From: Flavobacterium sp. 90
GTDB taxonomy: Bacteria > Bacteroidota > Bacteroidia > Flavobacteriales > Flavobacteriaceae
Length of the DNA stretch: 64,000 nt
Reading direction: 5' to 3'
Assembly (NCBI RefSeq): GCF_004339525.1
Contig: NZ_SMGE01000001.1
Location: 2,666,001 to 2,730,000 of the forward strand
Part shown: positions 34,355 to 41,861 of the stretch, in pieces
Numbering within the stretch: the first letter of the stretch is position 1
Layout: each line of letters starts with the position of its first letter
The notes under the pieces: model-generated
Seen by the model: the letters and a program-made list of their open reading frames with translations, nothing else
Databases searched by the model: none
Told to the model about the DNA's origin: nothing
Position numbers and translations under genes: made by a program

Positions 34355-35713
34355 ATGCACAATTCAGTTTTTAAATTAATAACCATAAAAGAAGTTAAAT
34401 TGCAATATCCGTTTCTATTGGATCATGAAGGATTTGATTATTTTGAAGAATGGAATGATGACGATTTCTTTCTTTTAGCAAATCAGGATGTAAATTATGA
34501 AGGTGATTTTTATCTAGATCTTTATGAAGAAAAACAAAAGAAATGGCTTTCGAATATTTTAAATCTGCCCTTAAAAGAAATTGATGCAATAAGGATCGAA
34601 GGAATTCTTGTAAATGGAAATATCTTCACAAACGGAACCATAATAAATGCAGAAGGAGATTACGGACCTTATGTTTTTATTAGCGGAAATGTAACTTGTC
34701 AAAGCTTATTATTAGGCGGTTCTTATGTCGAAATAAACGGAAATGTAAAAGCCAAAGAAGTGGTTATGACTTCATACAATCACGGAAATTTTAAATGTTC
34801 CGGTGTTATTGATTCTCCGGTTTTTATAGTCGAAGATCATTACACCACTTTTGCTGAGCGAAAAAACGATTTGTTTTATTATAATGACAGAGCAAATGAT
34901 TTTGACTCAAAAAATGACTGTGAATATGATGATGATTCTGATGAAGATATTATTTCGATAGAATTGCGCAAACATCTGAATAATCCATTAATTGAAACTT
35001 TTGAAGAATTAAAACGGGAGTTAGAAAAAGGCGAATTGGTTTTGAAACAAAGTAATCCTGCTGCTAAAACTTTTGCATATTGGGAATATAGAGTTGAATC
35101 AAATTATAGAGATTTGAAGTTAGTTCCGCCTGAATTCAAAACCAAAGAATTGTGCGATTTGGCTTTGAATACTACATTTCATGCTTTGCCATTTGTCAAT
35201 AAGGAATTTATTACGCAGGAACTTTGTGAAAGATTAGTTGATAAAGACGGATTTGCGATTCAGAAAATTCCGGATGAGTTTATAACAAAAGAACTTTGCT
35301 TAAAAGCGGCGAAAAGCGGAACCTTAATTTCGCTTATTCCAAAGGAATTTTATTCGGAAGAATTGATTTTAACAACATTTAAAAACGGAAAACACGAACC
35401 GAATATAAATGATGTTCCTTCTGAATTTATTACCGAAAATTTGCTCGAAGAATATATAAAAATCGGTAAAGGATTATGGCTGGATAAGGTTTGTAAAGAA
35501 AACGGAATTGATAAATCATCAATATTAAAAAGTGTAATTGATTCCGGAATAGGAAATCTTGATCCGGTTTTTGGAAATCATTTTAGTAAAGAAGTGGTTG
35601 ATTATGCCGCTTCTGTTTATAATAATGAAGGAAATATATCGGAATGGAATAATTATGTTCGAAAATATAAGGTTAAATTCGAACGTCTTGATTTGAATAA
35701 TTATTTAGTATAA
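34355..35713 (+). CDS. Protein with polymer-like beta-helix and DUF4116-type repeats
   Basis: 452 residues. Residues ~80-165 run as short strands with recurrent NGN turns (ILVNGNIFTNGT, FISGNVTCQSLLLGG, VEINGNVKAKEV), resembling a right-handed beta-helix such as in bactofilins. A linker of Asp/Glu follows (~190-205). From ~265 repeated units with F.T.ELC and IP.EF (KELCDLAL, FVNKEFITQELCERL, IPDEFITKELCLKA, IPKEFYSEEL) resemble DUF4116-type helical repeats. No signal peptide. Function unknown; both assignments are by pattern only. Confidence 0.6.
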   Translation: MHNSVFKLITIKEVKLQYPFLLDHEGFDYFEEWNDDDFFLLANQDVNYEGDFYLDLYEEKQKKWLSNILNLPLKEIDAIRIEGILVNGNIFTNGTIINAEGDYGPYVFISGNVTCQSLLLGGSYVEINGNVKAKEVVMTSYNHGNFKCSGVIDSPVFIVEDHYTTFAERKNDLFYYNDRANDFDSKNDCEYDDDSDEDIISIELRKHLNNPLIETFEELKRELEKGELVLKQSNPAAKTFAYWEYRVESNYRDLKLVPPEFKTKELCDLALNTTFHALPFVNKEFITQELCERLVDKDGFAIQKIPDEFITKELCLKAAKSGTLISLIPKEFYSEELILTTFKNGKHEPNINDVPSEFITENLLEEYIKIGKGLWLDKVCKENGIDKSSILKSVIDSGIGNLDPVFGNHFSKEVVDYAASVYNNEGNISEWNNYVRKYKVKFERLDLNNYLV

Positions 35714-35725
35714 AACAAAAATATT

Positions 35726-36103
35726 ATGATTGAAAGAGAAAGAGTAATTAAGAATTACGTTGAAGGTTACAATACATTTGATATTAATAAAATGACTGCT
35801 GATTTTATTGATGATATTGTTTTTGAAAACATTCAGAATGGTGAAGTAAATATGACTTTAATCGGAATAGATGAATTTAGAGAACAGGCAGAAAATGCAA
35901 AATCTTACTTTTCGAGCAGAGTACAAACAATTACTGTATTCAATCATTTTGAATCCAAAACCGAGATAGAAATTGATTATTATGCGGTTTTGGCAATGGA
36001 TTTCCCTAACGGAATGAAAACCGGTGATGAATTAAACTTGAAAGGAAAATCTGTTTTTGAGATTTCAGAGGGTAAAATTTTGAAATTGACTGATATTAGC
36101 TAA
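35726..36103 (+). CDS. NTF2/SnoaL-like protein
   Basis: 125 residues: VIKNYVEGYNTFDINKMTADFIDDIVFENI is the typical helix and strand start of the SnoaL-like cone fold, and KGKSVFEISEGKILKLTDIS its end. Such proteins are small enzymes or ligand-binding domains; the pocket residues give no substrate. 12 bases after the preceding stop. Confidence 0.8.
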   Translation: MIERERVIKNYVEGYNTFDINKMTADFIDDIVFENIQNGEVNMTLIGIDEFREQAENAKSYFSSRVQTITVFNHFESKTEIEIDYYAVLAMDFPNGMKTGDELNLKGKSVFEISEGKILKLTDIS

Positions 36104-36145
36104 TTGTAAAATTGACGAAAGAATTCAAGAGATTAGATTTGCATT

Positions 36146-36757
36146 ATGGACAATGAAAAATTAAAAATACTAAGAAATACAATTTCGATTCCATTAAACG
36201 TTGCTGTCGAACTTCTTAGAAAAAACAATGGTGATATTGCATTATGTGAACGGGAATTTCATAACGATAATATTCAGACAATCAGTATAAAAGCAGAATG
36301 TGGTTATGATATTGCAAAAGAGAATTATGAGTTATGTAATTACGATGTTATAAAAGCGGTCGAAAGAATTAATCAAAAGCCAATTACTATAACAACAGGA
36401 AAAACAACAGATTCTAAAATTGGTTTTATTTTATGGCCTGAAAACGGAGAAGGTGAATTCTATAAAACGGTCAAGCGAAATGATGTTTTTATTCCAACGG
36501 AAGATTTTGATCTTATTTTGAAAGAGTTTCAATCGGTTTTTCCTTTGCGAAATCCTTGGAATGATATAATTGAAGATGAATTTGATAATACTGGAAATAA
36601 TTTTTTTGATCATAAAACGATCAGATTGATTGTTGAAAAAATAAAACTTATCAAAAATGAAAATGAAAAAGAGAAAGCTTTTTTAATGGAAACAATAAAT
36701 TGGTTAAACGATAAATTAGTTTACGCTGAATATATTGTAGTTTACGGTAATTTATAA
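36146..36757 (+). CDS. Protein with two UBA-like N-terminal repeats
   Basis: 203 residues. LRNTISIPLNVAVELLRKNNGDI and then KAECGYDIAKENYELCNYDVIKAVERI each have the three-helix UBA pattern known from EF-Ts (a Leu/Ile core, a NGD or YDV turn before the third helix). The remaining 120 residues form a separate acidic domain (IIEDEFDNTGNN) with no recognised motif. Seven bases before the GNAT gene. The UBA assignment is by eye; a divergent EF-Ts-like binding module is the nearest idea. Confidence 0.6.
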   Translation: MDNEKLKILRNTISIPLNVAVELLRKNNGDIALCEREFHNDNIQTISIKAECGYDIAKENYELCNYDVIKAVERINQKPITITTGKTTDSKIGFILWPENGEGEFYKTVKRNDVFIPTEDFDLILKEFQSVFPLRNPWNDIIEDEFDNTGNNFFDHKTIRLIVEKIKLIKNENEKEKAFLMETINWLNDKLVYAEYIVVYGNL

Positions 36758-36763
36758 AAGATT

Positions 36764-37201
36764 ATGGAATCAAAAGTTGAAATTAGAAAAGTAGAAAAAC
36801 AAGACTTAGATTTTGTGTACAAAGCAATCTGCGAACTCGAAAATGAAGTTTTGGATTTTGAAATTTTCACGGGAATATTCAGTGAAAACATTTCGAATTC
36901 AAAGAATGTTTATCTAATTGCCAAAAATGAAAACGAAGGTTTAGGTTTTATTAGTTTTCATACTCAAAATCTTCTTCATCATTGCGGATTAGTTGGCGAA
37001 ATTCAGGAGTTTTTTATCCATCAGAAATATCGCGGTCAAGGCGTTGGAAAACAATTGATCGAAAAAATCATGAATTATGCTGATCAAAATAACCTGAAAA
37101 GCATCGAGGTTACAACAAATAAAAGACGAGTAGAAAACGTGCTGATTTACGAAAATCTTGGTTTTGGATTAACGCATAATAAGTTTACGATTTATAAGTA
37201 G
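36764..37201 (+). CDS. GNAT family N-acetyltransferase
   Basis: 145 residues with a strong acetyl-CoA loop RGQGVGKQLIEKIM after EIQEFFIHQKY and a typical tail VLIYENLGFGLTHNKFTIYK. Substrate not known. The last 139 bases of this gene are duplicated as a broken copy at 38070-38205. It is followed by a terminator and the two minus-strand peptide genes. Confidence 0.9.
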   Translation: MESKVEIRKVEKQDLDFVYKAICELENEVLDFEIFTGIFSENISNSKNVYLIAKNENEGLGFISFHTQNLLHHCGLVGEIQEFFIHQKYRGQGVGKQLIEKIMNYADQNNLKSIEVTTNKRRVENVLIYENLGFGLTHNKFTIYK

Positions 37202-37230
37202 ACTTTCCAGCGCTGTAAAAAGCGAACATA

Positions 37231-37263
37231 AAAAAAACTGCTATTGATAAGATAGCAGTTTTA
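37231..37263. terminator. Bidirectional terminator
   Basis: AAAACTGCTAT and ATAGCAGTTTT around a short loop, flanked by A and T runs, between the acetyltransferase and the convergent peptide gene. Confidence 0.82.
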
Positions 37264-37281
37264 ATAAATTGATTTATGTTG

Positions 37282-37479
37282 TTACAAATTGTATTCCATA
37301 CAGATGCTATCTGATGCTGTTTTGTATAAATACCAGCCACAAATGTTTCTTCCAAAATAAGAAACTTCGTCACCTGCACATATCGGATATGGTACACATT
37401 TTACAGCTCCACCGTTGATTGATTTCAATTCTTCTTTTGATAGTTTTTGCAATTCTGATAATTTTTGTAAATTTTTCAT
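37282..37479 (-). CDS. Double-glycine leader peptide, bacteriocin-like (copy 1)
   Basis: 65 residues. The leader KLSELQKLSKEELKSINGG ends in GG, the processing site of C39-type peptidase/ABC exporters and the pattern of Bacteroidota bacteriocin-type signal peptides. The core carries four cysteines (CVPYPIC, ICGWYLYKTAS, SICMEYNL). The second copy at 37584-37787 keeps the same cysteine spacing and the CGWYLY.TAS.SICMEY block. No modification enzyme or exporter is seen in the window, so maturation is unknown. Confidence 0.75.
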   Translation of the reverse strand: MKNLQKLSELQKLSKEELKSINGGAVKCVPYPICAGDEVSYFGRNICGWYLYKTASDSICMEYNL

Positions 37480-37545
37480 AGGTAATTTGTTTTTTGGATT
37501 TTCCTACTCTATAAGTTTTTCGGATGCCACTTTGATATAAACACT
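37480..37545 (-). repeat. Upstream repeat of the peptide genes, copy 1
   Basis: The sequence before the start of copy 1 (GGTAATTTG, CCTACTCTATAAGTTTTTCG on the plus strand) is almost identical to 37788-37852 before copy 2, so promoter and leader region were duplicated along with the gene. Confidence 0.8.
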
Positions 37546-37583
37546 AATTGTTTTTGAGTTAAATACTTATAAAAAGCTGCTGA

Positions 37584-37787
37584 TTATACAGCTCCGTATT
37601 CCATACAAATACTGTTTGATGCTGTTCGGTATAAATACCAACCACATGAGTTTATGGTTTCAAAAGTAGCTTCTTGACCGTTGCATAGTGGCCATGGTAT
37701 GCAAGGAGTACCATTACCGGCATTAATTGATTTCAATTCTTCTTTAGATAATTTTTGTGATTTTGATAATTCTTGTAATTTTTTCAT
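37584..37787 (-). CDS. Double-glycine-type leader peptide, bacteriocin-like (copy 2)
   Basis: 67 residues from the ATG at 37787; an upstream in-frame start at 37853 would lie in the duplicated leader and is not used. The leader ELSKSQKLSKEELKSINAG ends in AG rather than GG. The core keeps the cysteines of copy 1 (CIPWPLC, SCGWYLYRTAS, SICMEY) with changed residues between, indicating purifying selection on the scaffold. Confidence 0.75.
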   Translation of the reverse strand: MKKLQELSKSQKLSKEELKSINAGNGTPCIPWPLCNGQEATFETINSCGWYLYRTASNSICMEYGAV

Positions 37788-37852
37788 AGGTAATTTGTTT
37801 TTTGGATTTCCTACTCTATAAGTTTTTCGGATACGACTTTGATAAAAATACA
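37788..37852 (-). repeat. Upstream repeat of the peptide genes, copy 2
   Basis: Near-identical to 37480-37545; differs by a few bases such as the spacing after TTTTTTGG. Confidence 0.8.
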
Positions 37853-38069
37853 AATTAATTTTAAATAAAAACTTACAAAAATACTTGTGCTTCTAATTTG
37901 TTTTTATAATATTATGTAATATTCTTCTGTTTTTAAGATTAGTACGTTGTAATTTCTTTCTTTTTTGCATTTTTACTAATCTTGAAAATAAGTGAAAAAC
38001 TGATAGATCTTATTTCTGACAAATTGGATTAAAGTGTAATATTGTATATTAATAATCGGTTTAAGAAAA

Positions 38070-38205
38070 GATCATGAATTATGTTGGTCAAAAATAACCT
38101 GAAAAGTATCGAAGTTAAAGCCAATAAAAGGTGAGTTGAAAATATAATGATTTATGAAAATCTTGGTTTTGAATTAAAGTATAATAAGCTTACGATTTGT
38201 AAATA
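38070..38205 (+). pseudogene. Broken copy of the 3' end of the acetyltransferase at 36764
   Basis: ATCATGAATTATG, AATAACCTGAAAAG, AATCTTGGTTTTG and ATAATAAG..TACGATTT match 37065-37201 in order. An extra A in the CAAAAATAACC run shifts the frame and a TGA appears at the position of CGA (AAAAGGTGAGTTG). Only the C-terminal ~45 codons are represented. Confidence 0.85.
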
Positions 38206-38224
38206 ATAGAAATCAAATACGGTC

Positions 38225-38257
38225 AAACCTAACAGGTTTTTAAAACCTGTTAGGTTT
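38225..38257. repeat. 33-bp perfect palindrome, copy 3
   Basis: Identical in all 33 bases to copy 1 at 28132-28164, 10 kb away. Confidence 0.92.
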
Positions 38258-38302
38258 TAATTGAACACAAAAAATAGAGTCAATTGTTTATTAAGTAGAA
38301 AA

Positions 38303-38473
38303 ATGAAACAACTAAACATATCCATAAAACACAATTTGATAGTAGGTTTACTAATCGCATTATGGATTTTTGTTTTTGCTTTTATCATAAGACCTTTTGA
38401 CGACGGAACTTTAAATTTTAAATCCTGGTTTTTAATAAGTTTAGGTTTTAGTGTTTTTCCTTTTTTGTATTAA
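38303..38473 (+). pseudogene. Truncated membrane domain, LytTR-regulator-like remnant
   Basis: 56 residues from the ATG at 38303: NISIKHNLIVGLLIALWIFVFAFIIRPFD then FKSWFLISLGFSVFPFLY and stop. This looks like the N-terminal membrane part of flavobacterial LytTR-type regulators, cut off after the second helix; no DNA-binding domain follows. A further membrane-like piece in another frame (MLLSCIVFVSGLGLLLC, 38488-38565) lies just after it. The family guess is tentative. Confidence 0.45.
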
Positions 38474-38626
38474 AAAATGGTGTTTATATGTTATTGAGTT
38501 GTATCGTTTTTGTTTCAGGATTAGGATTACTTCTTTGTAAGAATGATGGTAAAAAAGTCAGTTGAAATCTATATATTTGATTTTTAAAAACACCAATTCT
38601 TTAAACCTTAATTGATAGATTTAAAT

Positions 38627-39472
38627 ATGAATAAGATTTTTTCTGTACTTGTTTTAGTGGTTTCATTGCATCTTGCGGCGCAAAGTAATCTTCAGTTTGA
38701 TAAGAGATTTGTGCAAAGCGAAGATAAGTGGGTTGCGTTTCCAAAAGATAGTACAGATAATTATCCTTATGGATTTATATATATCGATGCTCAGGCAGGA
38801 TTGACGCTTGATTACAAGGGGACTTTTAAAATAGATGAAAAGGGTAAATTTATTCCGGAAAAAACCGAAGTTGAGCGTTCTATGAAATACAGGTTGGAAC
38901 CTAATAATAATTTGATTGCGTTTATTCCTGATTCAAAATTTGCCGAGTTGAATATTGACAAAATTCCGGATTGGCTTAAGAGTTACAAAACAGGCGAAGG
39001 TTCTGTAGAACGACTTTATCAATGGGGTTATATGTATAATGGTTGGAACGAATGCGAAAAAGCACTGGAATATCTGGAGAAAGCTCAAAAAATAAATCCT
39101 GACTATAAAGGACTTCGAACTGAAATGGCTTTTTCGTATAATTGCTTGAAACAATATCAAAAAGCAGTTGATATTTTGAAAATTGCTTTAAAAAGTGATC
39201 CGCTTGAGGCTTATACTAATAAGGAATTGATTTATGCAGAAACAAAAAACGGCAATTTAGAAGAAGCTGAAAACGTTTGTCGTAAAGTATTTAAAGAATG
39301 TGCAGATAAGACTTATAATGCCGAAAATGCTTATAATGTTTTGCAGGCGTATTATATCAAAAAAGACATTAAAAATTTTAACAGATGGTTTGCAGAAGCT
39401 AATTCTCATTTAATGAATAATCCCCAATTTAAACCGCTTGCAGAACAAATGAAAGCGGAATTAAAGCAATAA
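38627..39472 (+). CDS. Exported tetratricopeptide-repeat protein
   Basis: 281 residues from the ATG at 38627 (signal peptide KIFSVLVLVVSLHLAAQ); the TTG at 38612 is discounted. TPR units start at about residue 125: GYMYNGWNECEKALEYLEKAQKINPDYKG, AFSYNCLKQYQKAVDILKIALKSDP and a third weaker one. It resembles other exported Bacteroidota TPR proteins that assemble complexes. Specific role unknown. Confidence 0.8.
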   Translation: MNKIFSVLVLVVSLHLAAQSNLQFDKRFVQSEDKWVAFPKDSTDNYPYGFIYIDAQAGLTLDYKGTFKIDEKGKFIPEKTEVERSMKYRLEPNNNLIAFIPDSKFAELNIDKIPDWLKSYKTGEGSVERLYQWGYMYNGWNECEKALEYLEKAQKINPDYKGLRTEMAFSYNCLKQYQKAVDILKIALKSDPLEAYTNKELIYAETKNGNLEEAENVCRKVFKECADKTYNAENAYNVLQAYYIKKDIKNFNRWFAEANSHLMNNPQFKPLAEQMKAELKQ

Positions 39473-39528
39473 CATTTAAAAACATATATTTGTATTGCTG
39501 TTAAAGTTTATAATCCAAATAAATAAAA

Positions 39529-39900
39529 TTGAATAAATATCTAAAATATCTCATCTCGCTCTTTCTCGCTTTTGTCGTGATTGCGAGCGATGGTACTTTA
39601 GTATCTCAGTCAAAATCGGCAGATTATTATCAATCTTCGTTTGTGATTTTAAGACGAGAATTAGATTTTTCCAGTTCCCGATTATACAAGTTTACGCAAT
39701 CAGCTTCCCGAACAAAAACGATCTTTTCGATTGTTCTAAATTATCTTTCTCATAAAGATGTTTTTAGTTTTCAAATTCGGGTAATTCAAAATTTACAAAT
39801 ACTTCTTTTTCAGAAGTTAAGTTCATTTATAAAACAATCTGCTTTTGTAAATGAAACAATTCATTCCGGTAATTTCAAAACTAGTTTATACATAGCTTAA
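39529..39900 (+). CDS. Hypothetical exported or membrane-anchored protein
   Basis: 123 residues from TTG at 39529, with a hydrophobic N-terminus (YLISLFLAFVVIASDG) that could be an uncleaved or cleaved signal. The rest is basic, with SFVILRRELDFSSSRLYKFTQSASR. No motif recognised. No ATG lies nearby, so the TTG is inferred from the signal-like start. It is followed by a small protein with one membrane segment. Confidence 0.5.
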   Translation: MNKYLKYLISLFLAFVVIASDGTLVSQSKSADYYQSSFVILRRELDFSSSRLYKFTQSASRTKTIFSIVLNYLSHKDVFSFQIRVIQNLQILLFQKLSSFIKQSAFVNETIHSGNFKTSLYIA

Positions 39901-39971
39901 TCTTTCTAAGCTTTTATGCGCTTCAACGCATACGATGATAAAATAATGTATAATCATTTATCATTTTCAAA

Positions 39972-40151
39972 ATGTATAAACAAAATAATCAAAAACGTTT
40001 AGAGCAATCTAAGCGACCACTTCATTGGATAAAAAGAAAATTAATTTTAATAATAACTGCTTTCATGCTTGGAATGTCAAACGGAATGAATGTACATGAC
40101 GAAGCTCTTAAAGGAAATCAAACTTATACGGAACAACATAAGAAGGATTGA
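39972..40151 (+). CDS. Small single-pass membrane protein, 59 residues
   Basis: Reads MYKQNNQKRLEQSKRPLHW, a membrane helix KLILIITAFMLGMSNGMNV and a charged tail ending QHKKD, TGA at 40149. The charged head, helix and clean stop look like a genuine short gene. Possibly an accessory of the preceding gene. Unknown function. Confidence 0.5.
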   Translation: MYKQNNQKRLEQSKRPLHWIKRKLILIITAFMLGMSNGMNVHDEALKGNQTYTEQHKKD

Positions 40152-40283
40152 GGATTCAACCGCAAAGTTCGCAAGGGTTTTATGTTTGTGATGTCTTTAA
40201 AATCGAAAAGTTCGCAAAGCTTTGTGTTTGTATATAATACAAAGCTTTCAGGACTTATTGTTTTTGTAAACATTATATTTTAA

Positions 40284-40376
40284 TTATAGCCCAAGGTTTC
40301 AACCTTGGGAAACGTATTATGATGATTTATAATGACGCAATATATTTCGTTTCAATATGCGAAACCATTGGCTATA
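40284..40376. repeat. Nested palindromic element
   Basis: Inner stem CCCAAGGTT-TC-AACCTTGGG (40290-40309) inside outer arms TTATAGCC (40284-40291) and GGCTATAG (40370-). This is a typical dispersed flavobacterial intergenic element by appearance. Confidence 0.7.
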
Positions 40377-40390
40377 GTTGTGATAGAATG

Positions 40391-40423
40391 ATCTTTGTCA
40401 AAGTTTTAATCTTTGACAAAGAT
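40391..40423. repeat. Inverted repeat (hairpin)
   Basis: ATCTTTGTCAAAG, loop TTTTAAT, CTTTGACAAAGAT, followed by TTTTTTG. It could act as a terminator for the small gene at 39972 or be a repeat element; its distance (240 bases) favours the latter. Confidence 0.7.
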
Positions 40424-40586
40424 TTTTTGTTTATGGTAATTGCAGAAATCAAATAGTTCTGGATTTGAAATTCTGAAGTTGAAAAAAAGAGCTGTTTTTT
40501 AGTTAATAATTCGGGTTAAATATTAAAATGTTAATTTTATTTTTAATAGTTTTGAGCAAATTCCTACGCAACTTTTAATCCAGTTT

Positions 40587-41861
40587 ATGAATAAAAAAAC
40601 TAAGTTTTTTAAAAACGTTTTACTGCTTCAATTTATTCCCGTTCTTTTAATTGGTATTTTAATCTTATCAAATTTCAGAGAACAAAAAACACTTAGAATT
40701 AGACAGCTGCATCCATATGAGTTTAATTATGGTTACGCTATTCCATTATTTGTTTTTGGTATTGGTTTAGTTCTTGCGCTTTTTAGTTTATTTTCAAAAC
40801 AAGAAGATGTCTTGGTTGATGAATCAGAAATTTTGAAAATAAAACGCAGACAAAATTTCTGGAAATTTGCCTTTTATTGTAATATTTTTCTTTTGGTGGT
40901 CAGTGCTGTTTTTTCGGTAATGATTTCTCTTGGAAATTCAATTGTCATAGATGATCCAGTGATGTTTTATAGTTTGATATTTTCAAGATCCTTGCTTGTT
41001 CTTATAGTCAGTTTGGTTGTTGCATCTTTTTTATTGGCTGTTGGAATAAACTGGAAAACTAATAAAGCACTTGCTGTTACGATATTAATTTTTGGTTTTT
41101 TTATTATTGGTGTTTCAATTTTTGGCGACTTTCTTTTTGTGAGAAAATTTAATGATGCATCTGAAAGCTATAAAATGGCTAAAAACGAAAAAAAAATACC
41201 AGCAAAGGAAGAAGAACAACTTGGTGATTATGATGGTGATGATAGTTATGAGGAGAGTGAAGAAAGCGATGACGCAACTTTGTTGTATCAATCCTGGATT
41301 TCTTTAATTAAAGAGTGGGGAGGAACAGAAGGCAAGGATGATCTTTTTGCTGTTAGAAAATCGATAGAGTATAGTCAGAAAGGTTATGATAAAGAAAATG
41401 ACCATTATCTTCTACAATTTATTGATCGTTTAAGAAATAATCCAGATGAGCTTTATTCAGAATTTGAAATGTATAAACCAGTACTTTACAGTACAGTATC
41501 TGGCGAAACCTATCGCGTGGCTAAGTTTGATAAAATCGTAAACGGATTATTATTGGCTTATGAAGATATAGGGAGTCAAAGAGATAAATTGATTGAAATA
41601 TATCGGGTAATGGGAGTTGATCATGACTATAAATCGTCTCAGGACAAATATTTTTATGAGTTTGAGAGCTATTTTTCTCCAGAAACAGTTCAAAAAATTA
41701 GAGATTTGGAATCTTCTGGTAGCTATACATATTATATAGAATCAGATTTGATGTGGTTTTACGGTTTTTGGGTCAGAAGACATAATGAAGGAAACATAAA
41801 AAAAGTCGCGATAATTTTAAAGGAAATAAAAGAGCATTACGATCAAAATTCTGAAGAATGA
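40587..41861 (+). CDS. Multi-pass membrane protein with soluble C-terminal domain (pair, first)
   Basis: 424 residues. About five membrane helices in the first 190 residues (VLLLQFIPVLLIGILILS, IPLFVFGIGLVLALFSLF, AFYCNIFLLVVSAVF, SLLVLIVSLVVASFLLAV, AVTILIFGFFIIGVSIFGD). An acidic linker (LGDYDGDDSYEESEESDD) joins a soluble domain ending in YGFWVRRHNEGNIKKVAIILKEIKEHYDQ. The next gene encodes a paralogue and overlaps by four bases (ATGA). No enzyme motif seen. Confidence 0.8.
   Translation: MNKKTKFFKNVLLLQFIPVLLIGILILSNFREQKTLRIRQLHPYEFNYGYAIPLFVFGIGLVLALFSLFSKQEDVLVDESEILKIKRRQNFWKFAFYCNIFLLVVSAVFSVMISLGNSIVIDDPVMFYSLIFSRSLLVLIVSLVVASFLLAVGINWKTNKALAVTILIFGFFIIGVSIFGDFLFVRKFNDASESYKMAKNEKKIPAKEEEQLGDYDGDDSYEESEESDDATLLYQSWISLIKEWGGTEGKDDLFAVRKSIEYSQKGYDKENDHYLLQFIDRLRNNPDELYSEFEMYKPVLYSTVSGETYRVAKFDKIVNGLLLAYEDIGSQRDKLIEIYRVMGVDHDYKSSQDKYFYEFESYFSPETVQKIRDLESSGSYTYYIESDLMWFYGFWVRRHNEGNIKKVAIILKEIKEHYDQNSEE

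Larger units (their letters stand above)
40152..40586. other. Gene-free 435-base spacer with inverted repeats
   Basis: Contains AAAGTTCGCAA direct repeats (~40164 and 40208), the nested palindrome at 40284-40376 and the stem at 40391-40423. No gene-length frame with sensible start was seen. The last 90 bases should hold the promoter of the gene at 40587. Confidence 0.7.

Noticed and set aside
40391..40423. Hairpin taken as terminator of the gene at 39972
   Set aside because: It lies 240 bases beyond the stop; a dispersed repeat is as likely, so it was listed as a repeat.
28000..40500. A mobile island with integrase or attachment sites
   Set aside because: No integrase, transposase, tRNA target or flanking att-like repeats were found; only repeats and gene fragments support past rearrangement.
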